A stretch of DNA of 29,445 bases from DAOUBA01 sp034432855. Lineage in GTDB: Bacteria; Chloroflexota; Anaerolineae; B4-G1. The DNA is taken from contig DAOUBA010000097.1 of NCBI GenBank assembly GCA_034432855.1, forward strand, positions 1-29,445. The letters are read 5' to 3'. Positions within the stretch are counted from its first letter, which is position 1. Each line of letters begins with the position of its first letter. The notes under the pieces are model-generated. The model worked only from the letters and a program-made list of their open reading frames with translations, did no database searches and was not told the DNA's origin. The translations under genes and the position numbers were made by a program. This document shows, piece after piece, positions 1 through 7,290 of this stretch.

Positions 1-2069
1 GCCGATTCTTTCATCACGTCGCCCAACTGCCCGGTGACCATGAACCCCTTGCTGCCGGGCATCTTGGTCGCCTCGAAGAACATCAGTTCGCCGCCGCCGA
101 CGGTGACCCCCAGGCCGGTGGCGACGCCCGGCAGTTGGGTACGCAACGCCGTCTCCTCGAAGTAACGCGGTTTCTTCAGGAAGGTCGCTACGTTGCGCAC
201 CGTCACCCGCACCGGCTTTGTGTTCTTCCCTTCGGCAATACCGGTCACCACCTTGCGACAGACACTTCCGATCTCGCGCTCCAGATTGCGCACGCCGGCC
301 TCACGGGTATAGTCGCGGATGATGCGGCGTAGGGCGCTATCGGTGAAACTCAATTCGCCGGGCCGCAGGCCGTTCTCCCGCAGTTGGCGGGGGATGAGAT
401 AGCCCTGGGCGATGTGCACCTTCTCCGTCTCGGTGTAGCCGGAAAGCCGCAGGATCTCCATCCGGTCGCGCAAGGGTGCCGGGATCGGGTCGAGCAGGTT
501 GGCCGTAGCGATGAACATCACGCGGGAAAGATCGAAGGGCACGTCAAGATAATGGTCGCGGAATTCGCGATTCTGCTCCGGGTCGAGCACTTCCAACAAG
601 GCTGCCGAGGGGTCTCCCCGAAAGTCGGTGCCGAGTTTGTCCACCTCGTCGAGCATAAAGACCGGATTTCGCGTCTCCACCCGCCGCAGCGCCTGGATGA
701 TGCGCCCCGGCAGGGCGCCAATGTAGGTACGGCGGTGGCCGCGGATTTCGGCTTCGTCGCGCACGCCACCCAACGATTGGCGCACGAACTTGCGGCCCAG
801 CGCCCGTGCGATGGACTGCCCCAGGCTGGTCTTGCCCGTGCCGGGAGGCCCCACGAAGCACAGGATTACCCCCTCGCGCTCGCGACGGATGAGGTCACTC
901 GCCACTTCCTGCGCCAGTTCCTCCTTGCGCTCCTCGCGCAGTTTGCGCACCGCCAGGTATTCCAGGATGCGCTCCTTGAGTTCCTCCAGGTCGTAGTGAT
1001 CCTCGTCGAGTACCTGCCGGGCGTGAGCAATATCCAGGTTGTCCTCGGTCTGGACGTTCCACGGCAGGGAAGTCAGCCAATCCAGATACGTGCGGATGAC
1101 GCCATATTCTGCCGCAGCAGGGGGCAACTTGCTCAAGCGGTCGAGTTCGCGGCGCGCCTCCTTCTCCGCCTCCTCCGGCATCCCTGCAGCCTCGATCTTT
1201 TTCCGGAACTCTTCCGCCTCCATGTGCTGCTCGTCGGCCTCTCCCAACTGCCGCTGGATGGCCTTCATCTGCTCGCGCAAAAAGTACTCGCGCTGGGTCT
1301 TTTCCATCCCCGATTGGGCCTCGCTCTGGATCTTGCGCCCCAGTTCGAGTACTTCCAGTTCCTTCGTCAACAGGGCCAGCATGAAGCGCATCTTCTCGGT
1401 AACGCTGTCAATCTCCAGCAACCGCTGCGCGTCATCCAGGTCCATCTTCTTCATCTGATCGGCGATCGCGTAGACGATCTGGAGCGGATCCTCCAGGCCG
1501 AGGATCATCGTGCCCATCTCTTCGGGAGTCGTGGGCGATAACTCGTTCATGCGGCGGAAACTATCCAGGATGATGCGCCGCAGCGCCTCGACCTCCAGCG
1601 TGACCTCGATCTTTTCCGGGATCGCCGAGACGCGCGCCGTGAGGTAGGGCGATGTGCTGACGAAATCGTCAATGCGCATGCGCAGCAAGCCGTGCACGAT
1701 CAGCGTGATCGTCCCGTCGGGCGACTTGAACAAGCGCTGGACGGCAGCAACCGTTCCGACGCGATAGATGTCGTTCGGCCCCGGTTCCTCGGCCTCGCGG
1801 TCGCGGACGGTCACAAGGCCCACCAGCCGCTTGCCGAGCACCGCGTCGTCAACCAGGCGCACCGAACGCGACTGGCCGATGCGCAGCGGCATTGCCGTCA
1901 TCGGGAAGACGACCACGCCGTTCAGCGGCAAGATCGGCAGATGCGAGGGCAGCCGGAAGGGCCCACTGCCCGGTTCGTCGTCCAGCGCAACACCGTGCGC
2001 TTTGGAAATCACCGGGTAATTCAATAGTTTCAGCAGTTCACTTGCCTTTTCACCGCTTTGATCGGACAT
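1..2069 (-). CDS. lon: ATP-dependent protease La (Lon), C-terminus outside window
   Basis: Cytosolic AAA+ serine protease that degrades misfolded and regulatory proteins. The first 689 codons are present. The order is the Lon N-terminal substrate-binding domain (about residues 35-230), a charged coiled-coil stretch (about 230-330), the AAA+ module with Walker A GPPGTGKTS near residue 406 and Walker B FMLDEVDK near 470, a sensor segment MFIATAN, and the beginning of the protease domain ending at VTGQLGDVMKES. The catalytic Ser-Lys dyad lies beyond the window edge, so activity cannot be judged. The ATG at 2067-2069 has a GGGAG ribosome site a few bases upstream, and a consensus-like promoter lies at 2114-2142. 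A full family member is about 800 residues, so roughly 110 are missing. The family call is essentially certain; the truncation is only the end of the window. Confidence 0.97.
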   Translation of the reverse strand, partial: MSDQSGEKASELLKLLNYPVISKAHGVALDDEPGSGPFRLPSHLPILPLNGVVVFPMTAMPLRIGQSRSVRLVDDAVLGKRLVGLVTVRDREAEEPGPNDIYRVGTVAAVQRLFKSPDGTITLIVHGLLRMRIDDFVSTSPYLTARVSAIPEKIEVTLEVEALRRIILDSFRRMNELSPTTPEEMGTMILGLEDPLQIVYAIADQMKKMDLDDAQRLLEIDSVTEKMRFMLALLTKELEVLELGRKIQSEAQSGMEKTQREYFLREQMKAIQRQLGEADEQHMEAEEFRKKIEAAGMPEEAEKEARRELDRLSKLPPAAAEYGVIRTYLDWLTSLPWNVQTEDNLDIAHARQVLDEDHYDLEELKERILEYLAVRKLREERKEELAQEVASDLIRREREGVILCFVGPPGTGKTSLGQSIARALGRKFVRQSLGGVRDEAEIRGHRRTYIGALPGRIIQALRRVETRNPVFMLDEVDKLGTDFRGDPSAALLEVLDPEQNREFRDHYLDVPFDLSRVMFIATANLLDPIPAPLRDRMEILRLSGYTETEKVHIAQGYLIPRQLRENGLRPGELSFTDSALRRIIRDYTREAGVRNLEREIGSVCRKVVTGIAEGKNTKPVRVTVRNVATFLKKPRYFEETALRTQLPGVATGLGVTVGGGELMFFEATKMPGSKGFMVTGQLGDVMKES

Positions 2070-2113
2070 CCGTTCTCCCAATCTCCACCTATGACTGCTA
2101 CTCGTCAAGACTA

Positions 2114-2142
2114 ATTGTACCACAATTGCACGTTCGGCTCAA
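2114..2142 (-). promoter_or_regulatory. sigma-70-type promoter of lon
   Basis: Reading leftwards there is TTGAGC (2137-2142), a 17-bp spacer, and TACAAT (2114-2119). Transcription would begin near 2107, giving a leader of about 38 nt before the lon ATG. I see no clear CtsR or HrcA operator. Confidence 0.6.
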
Positions 2143-2197
2143 ACGGCTCTTCGCGGAATAGCAACGCCCGCAGGGCACCTCCCGAGGGAACAAAACC

Positions 2198-2356
2198 CTA
2201 CAGGCCAAACATCTCACCCCGAAAGGGCTCCCGTGCTTGTCTGCCACCTCTGATGGTGAATTCATACGAGGCCAGGTGAGTCAGCACCGCTGCTAGCGTG
2301 GTCTTGCTGCCGAGGACGGCTAACTGCTCTATGTGACGTTCCCTCCCGTTGCAACG
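2198..2356 (-). pseudogene. out-of-frame C-terminal extension downstream of the DUF364 gene
   Basis: This 52-codon open frame lies in the frame next to the DUF364 gene and overlaps its end. It has a plausible protein composition (segments AVLGSKTTLAAVLTHLASYE and FTIRGGRQAREPFRGEMFGL) and ends at TAG 2198-2200. It has no ATG, and its only GTG is mid-frame without a ribosome site. Removing one G from the GGGAGGG run at about 2341-2347 would join it smoothly to the DUF364 protein. It is either the true C-terminus, separated by a real or sequencing frameshift, or a remnant of another gene. I do not recognise the segment. Confidence 0.5.
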
Positions 2357-3068
2357 TCAGCAGTCGCACGCCCTCGACCTGCCGGAATGTGGCGCCCTGG
2401 CCGACGGTGCGCAACACCGCCGCCTCGTCCACGACGCGCGCGCCGGAAACGATCGTCGCGCCATACTCGAACAGCACTGGCGAGAGCGGCGTGCTCGGCC
2501 CCAACACCATCACCAGCGCGTCGCGCCGGCAGAGCACGAGCAGCCCATCGAGCGTGTGATTGAGGAGCGCGCTGCCGGTGATGGCGACCACGTCGGCGTG
2601 TGGGATCAGGTCGGCGGCGGCCGTGACGGGGTATTCACCCTCCGCCGGACGTTGCTCGATCACCCACAGTCGGCCAACCTGTTCACGCAGCCTGGGGATG
2701 AAGGGGAAATGCCCCACGAGCACGACGGTCTTGCCACGCCCGCGCTCAGCCAGCACGTCGGCGGCGTTGATTTCGACTGCGTTGCGCTCGTCCACGTCCA
2801 GCAGCAAGTTGAGCACCGCCAGGCCGATGCCGGCTTCGAGCGGGTTATCCGAGTGGGCATAGTCGGCCAACTCGCGCGCGCTTTTGAGATGTAAGCATCC
2901 CACGTCGCGCACCTGGGCGTGGCCGTGCGGTTTGTCTCCAGTAATCGTCGAGGCCAGCCCGCAGCCACGGCTGCATACGACCGTCCAGTGCGCGCCGACC
3001 AAGACCGAGCGTACCGGCGCATCGTCCGCCAGAGCCGCTAACAGATCATCCAGGATGCCCATGAGCAT
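2262..3068 (-). CDS. DUF4213/DUF364 putative heavy-metal chelation protein
   Basis: A 268-aa protein with the DUF4213 N-terminal region (about residues 5-90) and the DUF364 domain (about 95-240). The latter is recognised by VAITGSALLNHTLDGLL and VLGPSTPLSPVLFEYGA. A structure of a family member suggested metal chelation; no reaction is established. It starts 19 bp after feoB on the same strand, so it is probably the last gene of a feoA-feoB-DUF364 operon and handles iron or a related metal. Two in-frame ATGs are possible (3066-3068 and 3060-3062); the GGAGG at about 3071-3075 suits the second better (9-nt against 3-nt spacing). The last 28 residues after LLTLQRE look non-native: another frame begins to read like protein at that point and runs on to 2198, so a one-base frameshift near 2340-2346 is likely. 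Confidence 0.85.
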   Translation of the reverse strand: MLMGILDDLLAALADDAPVRSVLVGAHWTVVCSRGCGLASTITGDKPHGHAQVRDVGCLHLKSARELADYAHSDNPLEAGIGLAVLNLLLDVDERNAVEINAADVLAERGRGKTVVLVGHFPFIPRLREQVGRLWVIEQRPAEGEYPVTAAADLIPHADVVAITGSALLNHTLDGLLVLCRRDALVMVLGPSTPLSPVLFEYGATIVSGARVVDEAAVLRTVGQGATFRQVEGVRLLTLQREGTSHRAVSRPRQQDHASSGADSPGLV

Positions 3069-3087
3069 GCCCCTCCATTCAGAATAA

Positions 3088-5106
3088 TCAGAATAACCTG
3101 CCTACCTGATACACGGCGACACCCACCACGAGCGACAACGCCAGTTGCAGCGCCACGCTCAAGGCCGTCCCTTTCCACGACCTGGTTTCCTGGCGGATGA
3201 CGGCTACCGTCGCCACGCAAGGGACGAACAGCATCTGCACGACCAGGAAGGCCAGCGCCGCAGGTGGCGTGAGCGCCCCGGCGACCTGCTGCGCCAGCCC
3301 GCTCCCTGGCCCACCTGTCCCGAATAGAATGCCGAGCGTGGCGATGGTGTTCTCCTTGGCGACGAAACTGGTCAGGAGTGCAACGATCAGCCGCCAGTCG
3401 CCCAGGCCCATCAGCCTCCCGACCGGCGCCAGCGCGCGCCCCAGGCTGGCCAGCAGGCTGTGCTCCACGTCGCCGCCCGGCAGCGTCGAGAGGCCCCAGA
3501 CGATGACCGAAGCCAGCAAGATGATCGTGCCGGCTTTCTTGACAAAGGCCCACGTGTTGTACCAGACGAACAGGCCGATAGTGCGCGCGTTGGGCAGGTG
3601 GTACAGCGGCATCTCCATGATGAATGCCGTGTACGCGCCCTTGAACACCAGCCGGTTGATGGCGATGCCAATGAGCGCCAGTATGATCAGATTGAGCGCC
3701 ACCAGCCCCCACGAGGCGAACACGGCGGCGCGGCCGAAGAAAGCCGGGGCCAGAAACGTGAGCACCGCCAGGCGGCCTGTGCACGGCACCAGCGGCGTCA
3801 ACAAGGTGGTCAATAGCCGGGCGCGGCGGTCTTCCAGGATGCGGCATCCCATCACGCCCGGCACGTTGCAGCCAAAACCCAGGGCCAGAGGCAGGCAGGA
3901 CTTGCCGTGCAGCCCCATCCAGTGCATGAAGCGATCCATCACGTAGGCGGCGCGCGCAAAGTAGCCCACGTCCTCCAGGAACCCCAGCGCCGCAAAGAAA
4001 ATCACCAGGATCGGCAGGAAGGTCAACACCGTCCCCGCCCCGCCGATGATCCCATCCACGATCAAACCGGAGAGCCAGCCCGGCGCAGCAGCCAGCGTCA
4101 TCCTCACACCTTCAGACAGTCCACCGACGACCACTCCGTCCAGCCAATTCACGACGGGCAGCGCCACCGTGTAGGTGAGCCAGAACATCAGGCCAAAGAT
4201 GCCCACCAGCAGCGCCAGTCCCCACAGGGGATGCGTGGCGACCCTGTCTGCGCGGTCGGTCAGCGTGACGGCGCCGGCCCTGGGGCGGACGACCGCCGCA
4301 CGCACTATGCGCCCGATCCACTCGTAGCGCCCGCCGACGATGTCCAGGTAGGCGTCCTCGTGCTGCTTCAGCACCGTGTGGACACGCTCCCACGCTTCCG
4401 GCGCGGCCTGGCGCAGCATGTCCGTGATCTCTGCGTCGCCTTCCAGCAACTTGAGCGCGAACCAGTCTTCGGGGTATGGCTGTGGCACATGCCCGGCGAC
4501 CAGGACACCGATCTCCCGCAGTACAGAACGGTGCGCGGCGCGGATGACAGGACGATTGGGCCTGAAGGCATCCGGCGCGGCGGCCAGATGTTCGACAGCG
4601 TCCATCAACTCGTGCAGCCCCTGGTTCTTGCACGCGACCAGCGGCACGATCGGCACACCCAGCGCGGCTTCCAACACGTGCGGCTCGACATGGATGCCGT
4701 GCTGCTCCGCCACGTCGGCCATATTCAAGCCCACCACCACTCGCACCGGCAGGGCCAGCAGTTCGGCCAGCAGGTACAGGTTGCGCTCCAGCGCGGCGGC
4801 GTTGACCACGACGACCACCACGTCGGGCTGCTCGCGGATGAGGTAGTCGCGCGCGATGCGCTCCTCTTCAGAATTGGCCGTCAGGCTATAGGTGCCCGGC
4901 AGGTCTACCAGGCGGATCACCCGTCCATTGCGCGTAAACTCGCCGGTTTTCTGCTCGACGGTCTTGCCCGGCCAGTTACCCACGTGCTGGCTCAGCCCGG
5001 TGAGCATATTGAACACGGTGGACTTGCCGACGTTGGGCTGCCCGGCCAGCGCAACGATGAGGGGATCATGGATTGGGGATTGGGGATCAGGAAGGTGTTC
5101 GTTCAT
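3088..5106 (-). CDS. feoB: Ferrous iron transport protein B
   Basis: Inner-membrane Fe(II) importer with a cytosolic G domain. G1 is GQPNVGKST (about residues 20-28), G3 is DLPGTYSL (about 69-76) and G4 is NMAD (about 129-132). The helical GDI-like region follows, then the FeoB N/C membrane core with the Gate motifs LGFGCNVPGVMGC and PCTGRLAVL, about ten membrane segments and a typical C-terminus. The 672-aa length fits the family. feoA ends 20 bp upstream and the DUF364 gene follows 19 bp downstream, so the three appear co-transcribed. The ATG has a weak GAGG four bases upstream, which suggests coupling to feoA translation. Unusually, the first 17 codons are largely made of a simple repeat (see 5061-5090), giving a non-conserved DPQSPIHD stretch before the G domain. 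Confidence 0.97.
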   Translation of the reverse strand: MNEHLPDPQSPIHDPLIVALAGQPNVGKSTVFNMLTGLSQHVGNWPGKTVEQKTGEFTRNGRVIRLVDLPGTYSLTANSEEERIARDYLIREQPDVVVVVVNAAALERNLYLLAELLALPVRVVVGLNMADVAEQHGIHVEPHVLEAALGVPIVPLVACKNQGLHELMDAVEHLAAAPDAFRPNRPVIRAAHRSVLREIGVLVAGHVPQPYPEDWFALKLLEGDAEITDMLRQAAPEAWERVHTVLKQHEDAYLDIVGGRYEWIGRIVRAAVVRPRAGAVTLTDRADRVATHPLWGLALLVGIFGLMFWLTYTVALPVVNWLDGVVVGGLSEGVRMTLAAAPGWLSGLIVDGIIGGAGTVLTFLPILVIFFAALGFLEDVGYFARAAYVMDRFMHWMGLHGKSCLPLALGFGCNVPGVMGCRILEDRRARLLTTLLTPLVPCTGRLAVLTFLAPAFFGRAAVFASWGLVALNLIILALIGIAINRLVFKGAYTAFIMEMPLYHLPNARTIGLFVWYNTWAFVKKAGTIILLASVIVWGLSTLPGGDVEHSLLASLGRALAPVGRLMGLGDWRLIVALLTSFVAKENTIATLGILFGTGGPGSGLAQQVAGALTPPAALAFLVVQMLFVPCVATVAVIRQETRSWKGTALSVALQLALSLVVGVAVYQVGRLF
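5061..5090. repeat. GATTGGG-type simple repeat inside the feoB 5' end
   Basis: On the + strand the unit GGGGATT/GGGGATC recurs four times with little variation. On the coding strand it supplies FeoB residues of roughly 6-15. It looks like an expansion that has been absorbed into the reading frame just upstream of the conserved G1 motif. Confidence 0.6.
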
Positions 5107-5111
5107 AGCGC

Positions 5112-5144
5112 CTCACATATCACGCATCACGTTTCACGCATCAC
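5112..5144. repeat. short direct repeat at the feoA-feoB junction
   Basis: Units resembling CACGCATCAC occur twice (about 5121-5130 and 5135-5144), next to a diverged unit CACATATCAC. The repeat covers the last codons and stop of feoA and most of the feoA-feoB spacer. Confidence 0.55.
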
Positions 5145-5399
5145 TTCCACCTGTATCTTGGCGGCCTCGCCGCGCCCCAGCGCCACCCGCGTATCGCGCA
5201 CGGCCACGATGATCGGACCCTGTCCATAGTTTTGGAGGACGGTCACTTCGGCGCCGACGGTGAACCCCAACACGGCGACGCGGCTGATGAACTCTCTGCC
5301 GCCGCGCAGCCCGCGCACCACACCACGCGCGCCGACCGGTAGATCACTCAACGTTTGCAGTGGTACCTGATGTTGCCACTCCGATATTGAGTTCTGCAT
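5127..5399 (-). CDS. feoA: Ferrous iron transport protein A (SH3-like)
   Basis: Small cytosolic SH3-like partner of FeoB, 90 aa from the ATG at 5397-5399. The family pattern is visible as LSDLPVGARGVVRGLRGG, then a central VAVLGFTVGAEVTVL and a final strand VALGRGEAAKIQVEV. Typical FeoA proteins are 75-90 aa. An upstream in-frame start at 5489 would add 30 residues overlapping the methyltransferase remnant. I prefer 5399 because GAGAGG lies six bases upstream and because the extra residues are not FeoA-like. It is the first gene of feoA-feoB-DUF364. No strong Fur box is evident directly upstream, though the region is crowded by the pseudogene at 5437-5800. Confidence 0.9.
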   Translation of the reverse strand: MQNSISEWQHQVPLQTLSDLPVGARGVVRGLRGGREFISRVAVLGFTVGAEVTVLQNYGQGPIIVAVRDTRVALGRGEAAKIQVEVMRET

Positions 5400-5436
5400 T
5401 TGCGCCTCTCGTTCGATATTGGCTGTGCAACGTGGA

Positions 5437-5800
5437 TCACCATACACCGGCCAAGAGCCGATAGCGCGTCTGCCGGGTATAGTCCTCATACCCGGGCAGC
5501 TCTTTCTTCAGTGTCCTGTCCTCCAGGCACGTCCGCAGCACGTACAACGCCGCCGACGCGACAGTAGGAATCAGCGCCCACAGCGAACCAAGCAACAATG
5601 TACACACCCCCTCGGCAAAGCGTTCGACGCCATCGCCCACAAGAACAACACATATCCCAGCACCGTGACCACCAGGCCACCCACGTGATACGCTAATGGA
5701 ATTGACCCCGTCCGGCCAAGACGGACGGTCAGCCCGGCAACCACCCAAAGGCAGCCTGGACGAGCCACTTGACGATTGCGCGTCGCGTTTCAGGCGAGAT
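5437..5800 (-). pseudogene. isoprenylcysteine carboxyl methyltransferase-like remnant
   Basis: Pieces of one ICMT/NnrU-like membrane methyltransferase are found in order but in three frames. The first is AIVKWLVQAAFG (about 5744-5779). The second, in another frame, runs from WVVAGLTVRLG to TVLGYVLFLWAMASN (about 5625-5745). The third is GSLWALIP followed by the C-terminal signature LEDRTLKKELPGYEDYTRQT and YRLLAGVW, ending at 5437. The segment between the second and third pieces, where the family has its VR.Q and RHPGY cofactor-binding residues, is missing. Much of the first membrane region is also absent. This is family-level recognition of a decayed gene with at least two internal deletions. 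It cannot encode an active enzyme, though the 103-codon frame ending at 5437 remains open. Confidence 0.75.
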
Positions 5801-5825
5801 CGCAGGTCTCGTTAGTGTACTTTGT

Positions 5826-6272
5826 TCATCTGGGTTTTGCACTCGGATCTCCTGTTCGGCATCGAGCGCAATACCCGCCGAGAAACAGATGCACATCGGT
5901 GACCTGCAGCCCTTCGCGCTCGCTCAAGACGCGCACCACCTGCGCGATCTGGGGCGCGTCGAACTCCACCACTTGTCCGCACTTTAGGCAGGTGAAGTGA
6001 TAGTGCGGCGTCTCCGGGGCCGTCTCAAAGTGAGCGTGACCCTCTCCCAGGGCATGATCTTCCACCAACCCCATCTCCTTCAGCACGGCCAGGGCCCGAT
6101 AGACCGTGGGCAGGCTGATGTTGGGATCGCAGGCCTTAGCCAAAGCGTACACCCGTTCTACTTCCAGGTGGCCCGGATTATCCTGCAGCACCTGCATCAC
6201 CAGCCGTCGCTGGCGGGTGAGCCTGCGGCCGCCGCTGTGCAGCACATCGGCTAAATAGTTAGTCTGAGTCAT
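5826..6272 (-). CDS. fur: Fur-family metal-responsive repressor
   Basis: A 148-aa DNA-binding metalloregulator. The N-terminal winged helix (about residues 10-85) contains LTRQRRLVMQVL and the recognition-helix region ISLPTVYRALAVLKEMGLV. The dimerisation domain follows with metal ligands in HAHFE, HYHFTCLKCGQVVEF (the CxxC zinc site) and the second cysteine pair YCARC near the end. The iron-transport genes alongside favour Fur over Zur, PerR or Nur, but the subtype cannot be decided from sequence alone. It starts 4 bp after the stop of the HypA-like gene, whose last codons carry the AGGGGTGAT ribosome site, so the two are co-transcribed and probably coupled. Transcription likely comes from the promoter at 6873-6900. 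Confidence 0.93.
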   Translation of the reverse strand: MTQTNYLADVLHSGGRRLTRQRRLVMQVLQDNPGHLEVERVYALAKACDPNISLPTVYRALAVLKEMGLVEDHALGEGHAHFETAPETPHYHFTCLKCGQVVEFDAPQIAQVVRVLSEREGLQVTDVHLFLGGYCARCRTGDPSAKPR

Positions 6273-6276
6273 ACGA

Positions 6277-6645
6277 TCACCCCTTTATCTCCTCGCTCTT
6301 CGCCATCTCGATATGATCCAGGGCACAGGTGATCTCCCTGGGGATCGGCGTCGCCGTATGACCACAGTTCGGGCAAACCGCTGCCTCCTCCTCGCTCTCG
6401 AAGCGCAGCGCGCAGCAGTTCCAGCAGATAAAGCGGTTCGGGCCCGCATGAGTGACGATCTGCGCACCCTCTGCCAGTGTGTGCACGGTCAACTCCTGCA
6501 GTATGCTCCGCAAGCGCGCTTCGGTCTCGCGGAACGGGCCGTATACAATGAAATGCAGCGCGGTGATCCGGCCGGCGCCGTGCGAACGCGCCTCGGCCAA
6601 AGCCTGATCGAGCAGTGCACGCACCCTTTCGCGCTCAGAGATCAT
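6277..6645 (-). CDS. HypA/HybF-like zinc-ribbon protein lacking the nickel-binding N-terminus
   Basis: A 122-aa protein matching HypA/HybF along most of its length. It has an alpha/beta N-terminal domain with the pattern ETEARLRSILQELTVHTLAEG, then a zinc ribbon with FICWNCCALRF and VCPNCGH (about residues 78-105). HypA binds nickel through an N-terminal Met-His-Glu. Here the N-terminus is Met-Ile-Ser, so the usual nickel site is absent and a role in hydrogenase or urease maturation is doubtful. I chose the ATG at 6643-6645 because GGGAG lies five bases upstream; a GTG at 6655-6657 is the alternative and also gives no MHE. No hydrogenase or urease genes occur in the window. It is the first gene of a two-gene unit with fur, which hints at a metal-handling or zinc-buffering role (inference). 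Confidence 0.8.
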   Translation of the reverse strand: MISERERVRALLDQALAEARSHGAGRITALHFIVYGPFRETEARLRSILQELTVHTLAEGAQIVTHAGPNRFICWNCCALRFESEEEAAVCPNCGHTATPIPREITCALDHIEMAKSEEIKG

Positions 6646-6857
6646 CGCATCTCCCACCGCCCAATTGTCATCTCCTTGCCCATCTCAGAACCCACAACTC
6701 CTTATGTATCCAGCGACAGCGGGGGCCAGCCGCTGGATGATTCGCCCCTCTTGAAACGGAAGTCGCACCTCTCGCCCCCTCGACCAGCGTCAAGGGTGTC
6801 TGTGAAATCCGTAAAACGATGCCGGTACATCCAATTCCTCTACCCGATTATTGAAAA

Positions 6858-6872
6858 AGATTATTAGTCTCA
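6858..6872. promoter_or_regulatory. candidate Fur-box-like operator
   Basis: On the - strand TGAGACT-A-ATAATCT matches 10 of 14 positions of the 7-1-7 Fur consensus (TGATAAT-N-ATTATCA). It lies immediately downstream of the -10 box and covers the predicted start of transcription. This placement would allow autorepression of the hypA-like/fur transcript. The score was counted by eye. Confidence 0.4.
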
Positions 6873-6900
6873 ATTATATGTGCTTGGCGATGTTTGTCAA
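6873..6900 (-). promoter_or_regulatory. consensus promoter for the hypA-like/fur unit
   Basis: Reading leftwards there is TTGACA (6895-6900), a 16-bp spacer and TATAAT (6873-6878), both perfect hexamers. The start would be near 6866, leaving a leader of about 220 nt before the ATG at 6645. The leader contains no gene that I can support. Confidence 0.75.
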
Positions 6901-6924
6901 GTGGTCAGATTCCCGGGGAATGTG

Positions 6925-7290
6925 ATGTTCCTGGCGTCAGCCGTCCAGTCCGGCTCGCGCCTGTGGGGCGAGCACGGGCTGGCATTCCTGATCGAGGCAG
7001 AGGCGGACCGGGTATTGTTCGACACCGGACAGAGTGGTGCGGTGCTGCTGCATAACCTGGACGTGATAGGAATCGCTCCAGCAGCGCTCGATGCGCTGGC
7101 GATCAGCCACGCTCATTACGATCACACCGGCGGTCTGCCGGCGCTGGAGCGCACTCGCCCTGGCCCCCCCCTCTACGCGCACCCCGACCTCTTCCGGGAG
7201 CGATTTGCCCGGCGCGGCGAACGGATCGAACCCATCGGCCTGCCGCTGACGCGGGAAGCGCTGGAAACGCAGACTCCGCGAACCGGATGA
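6925..7290 (+). pseudogene. truncated metallo-beta-lactamase-fold hydrolase (COG1237-like)
   Basis: The N-terminal part of an MBL-fold protein of the dihydropterin-aminobenzene-phosphate synthase-like group. It shows GEHGLAFLIEA, VLFDTGQSG and the metal-binding motif ISHAHYDHTGGLPAL (HxHxDH). Recognisable homology stops at IGLPLTREALE (about 7266), followed by seven unrelated residues and a stop. The family is about 250-280 aa and its later metal ligands are missing, so the product should be inactive. I chose the ATG at 6925 because GGGGA lies just upstream and the family pattern begins there; an upstream ATG at 6880 sits inside the opposing promoter. The truncation point coincides with the 3' end of osmC on the other strand, as expected from a deletion joining two convergent genes. 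Confidence 0.8.

Noticed and set aside
384..1541. Long + strand open frame antisense to lon (385 codons)
   Set aside because: Composition mirrors the lon codons (His/Arg/Gln/Leu-rich) and no family pattern is present; lon on the other strand is unequivocal.
5061..5144. CRISPR-like repeat array
   Set aside because: Units are under 12 bp, irregular and without spacers.
3907..5229. 440-codon + strand frame antisense to feoB
   Set aside because: It is a GC-driven shadow of feoB without domains or a ribosome site, and it crosses the feoA-feoB junction.
6851..6880. Possible + strand promoter TTGAAA-18-TATATG for the truncated MBL gene
   Set aside because: Both hexamers are weak, and they overlap the perfect opposing promoter; AT-rich sequence alone explains the match.
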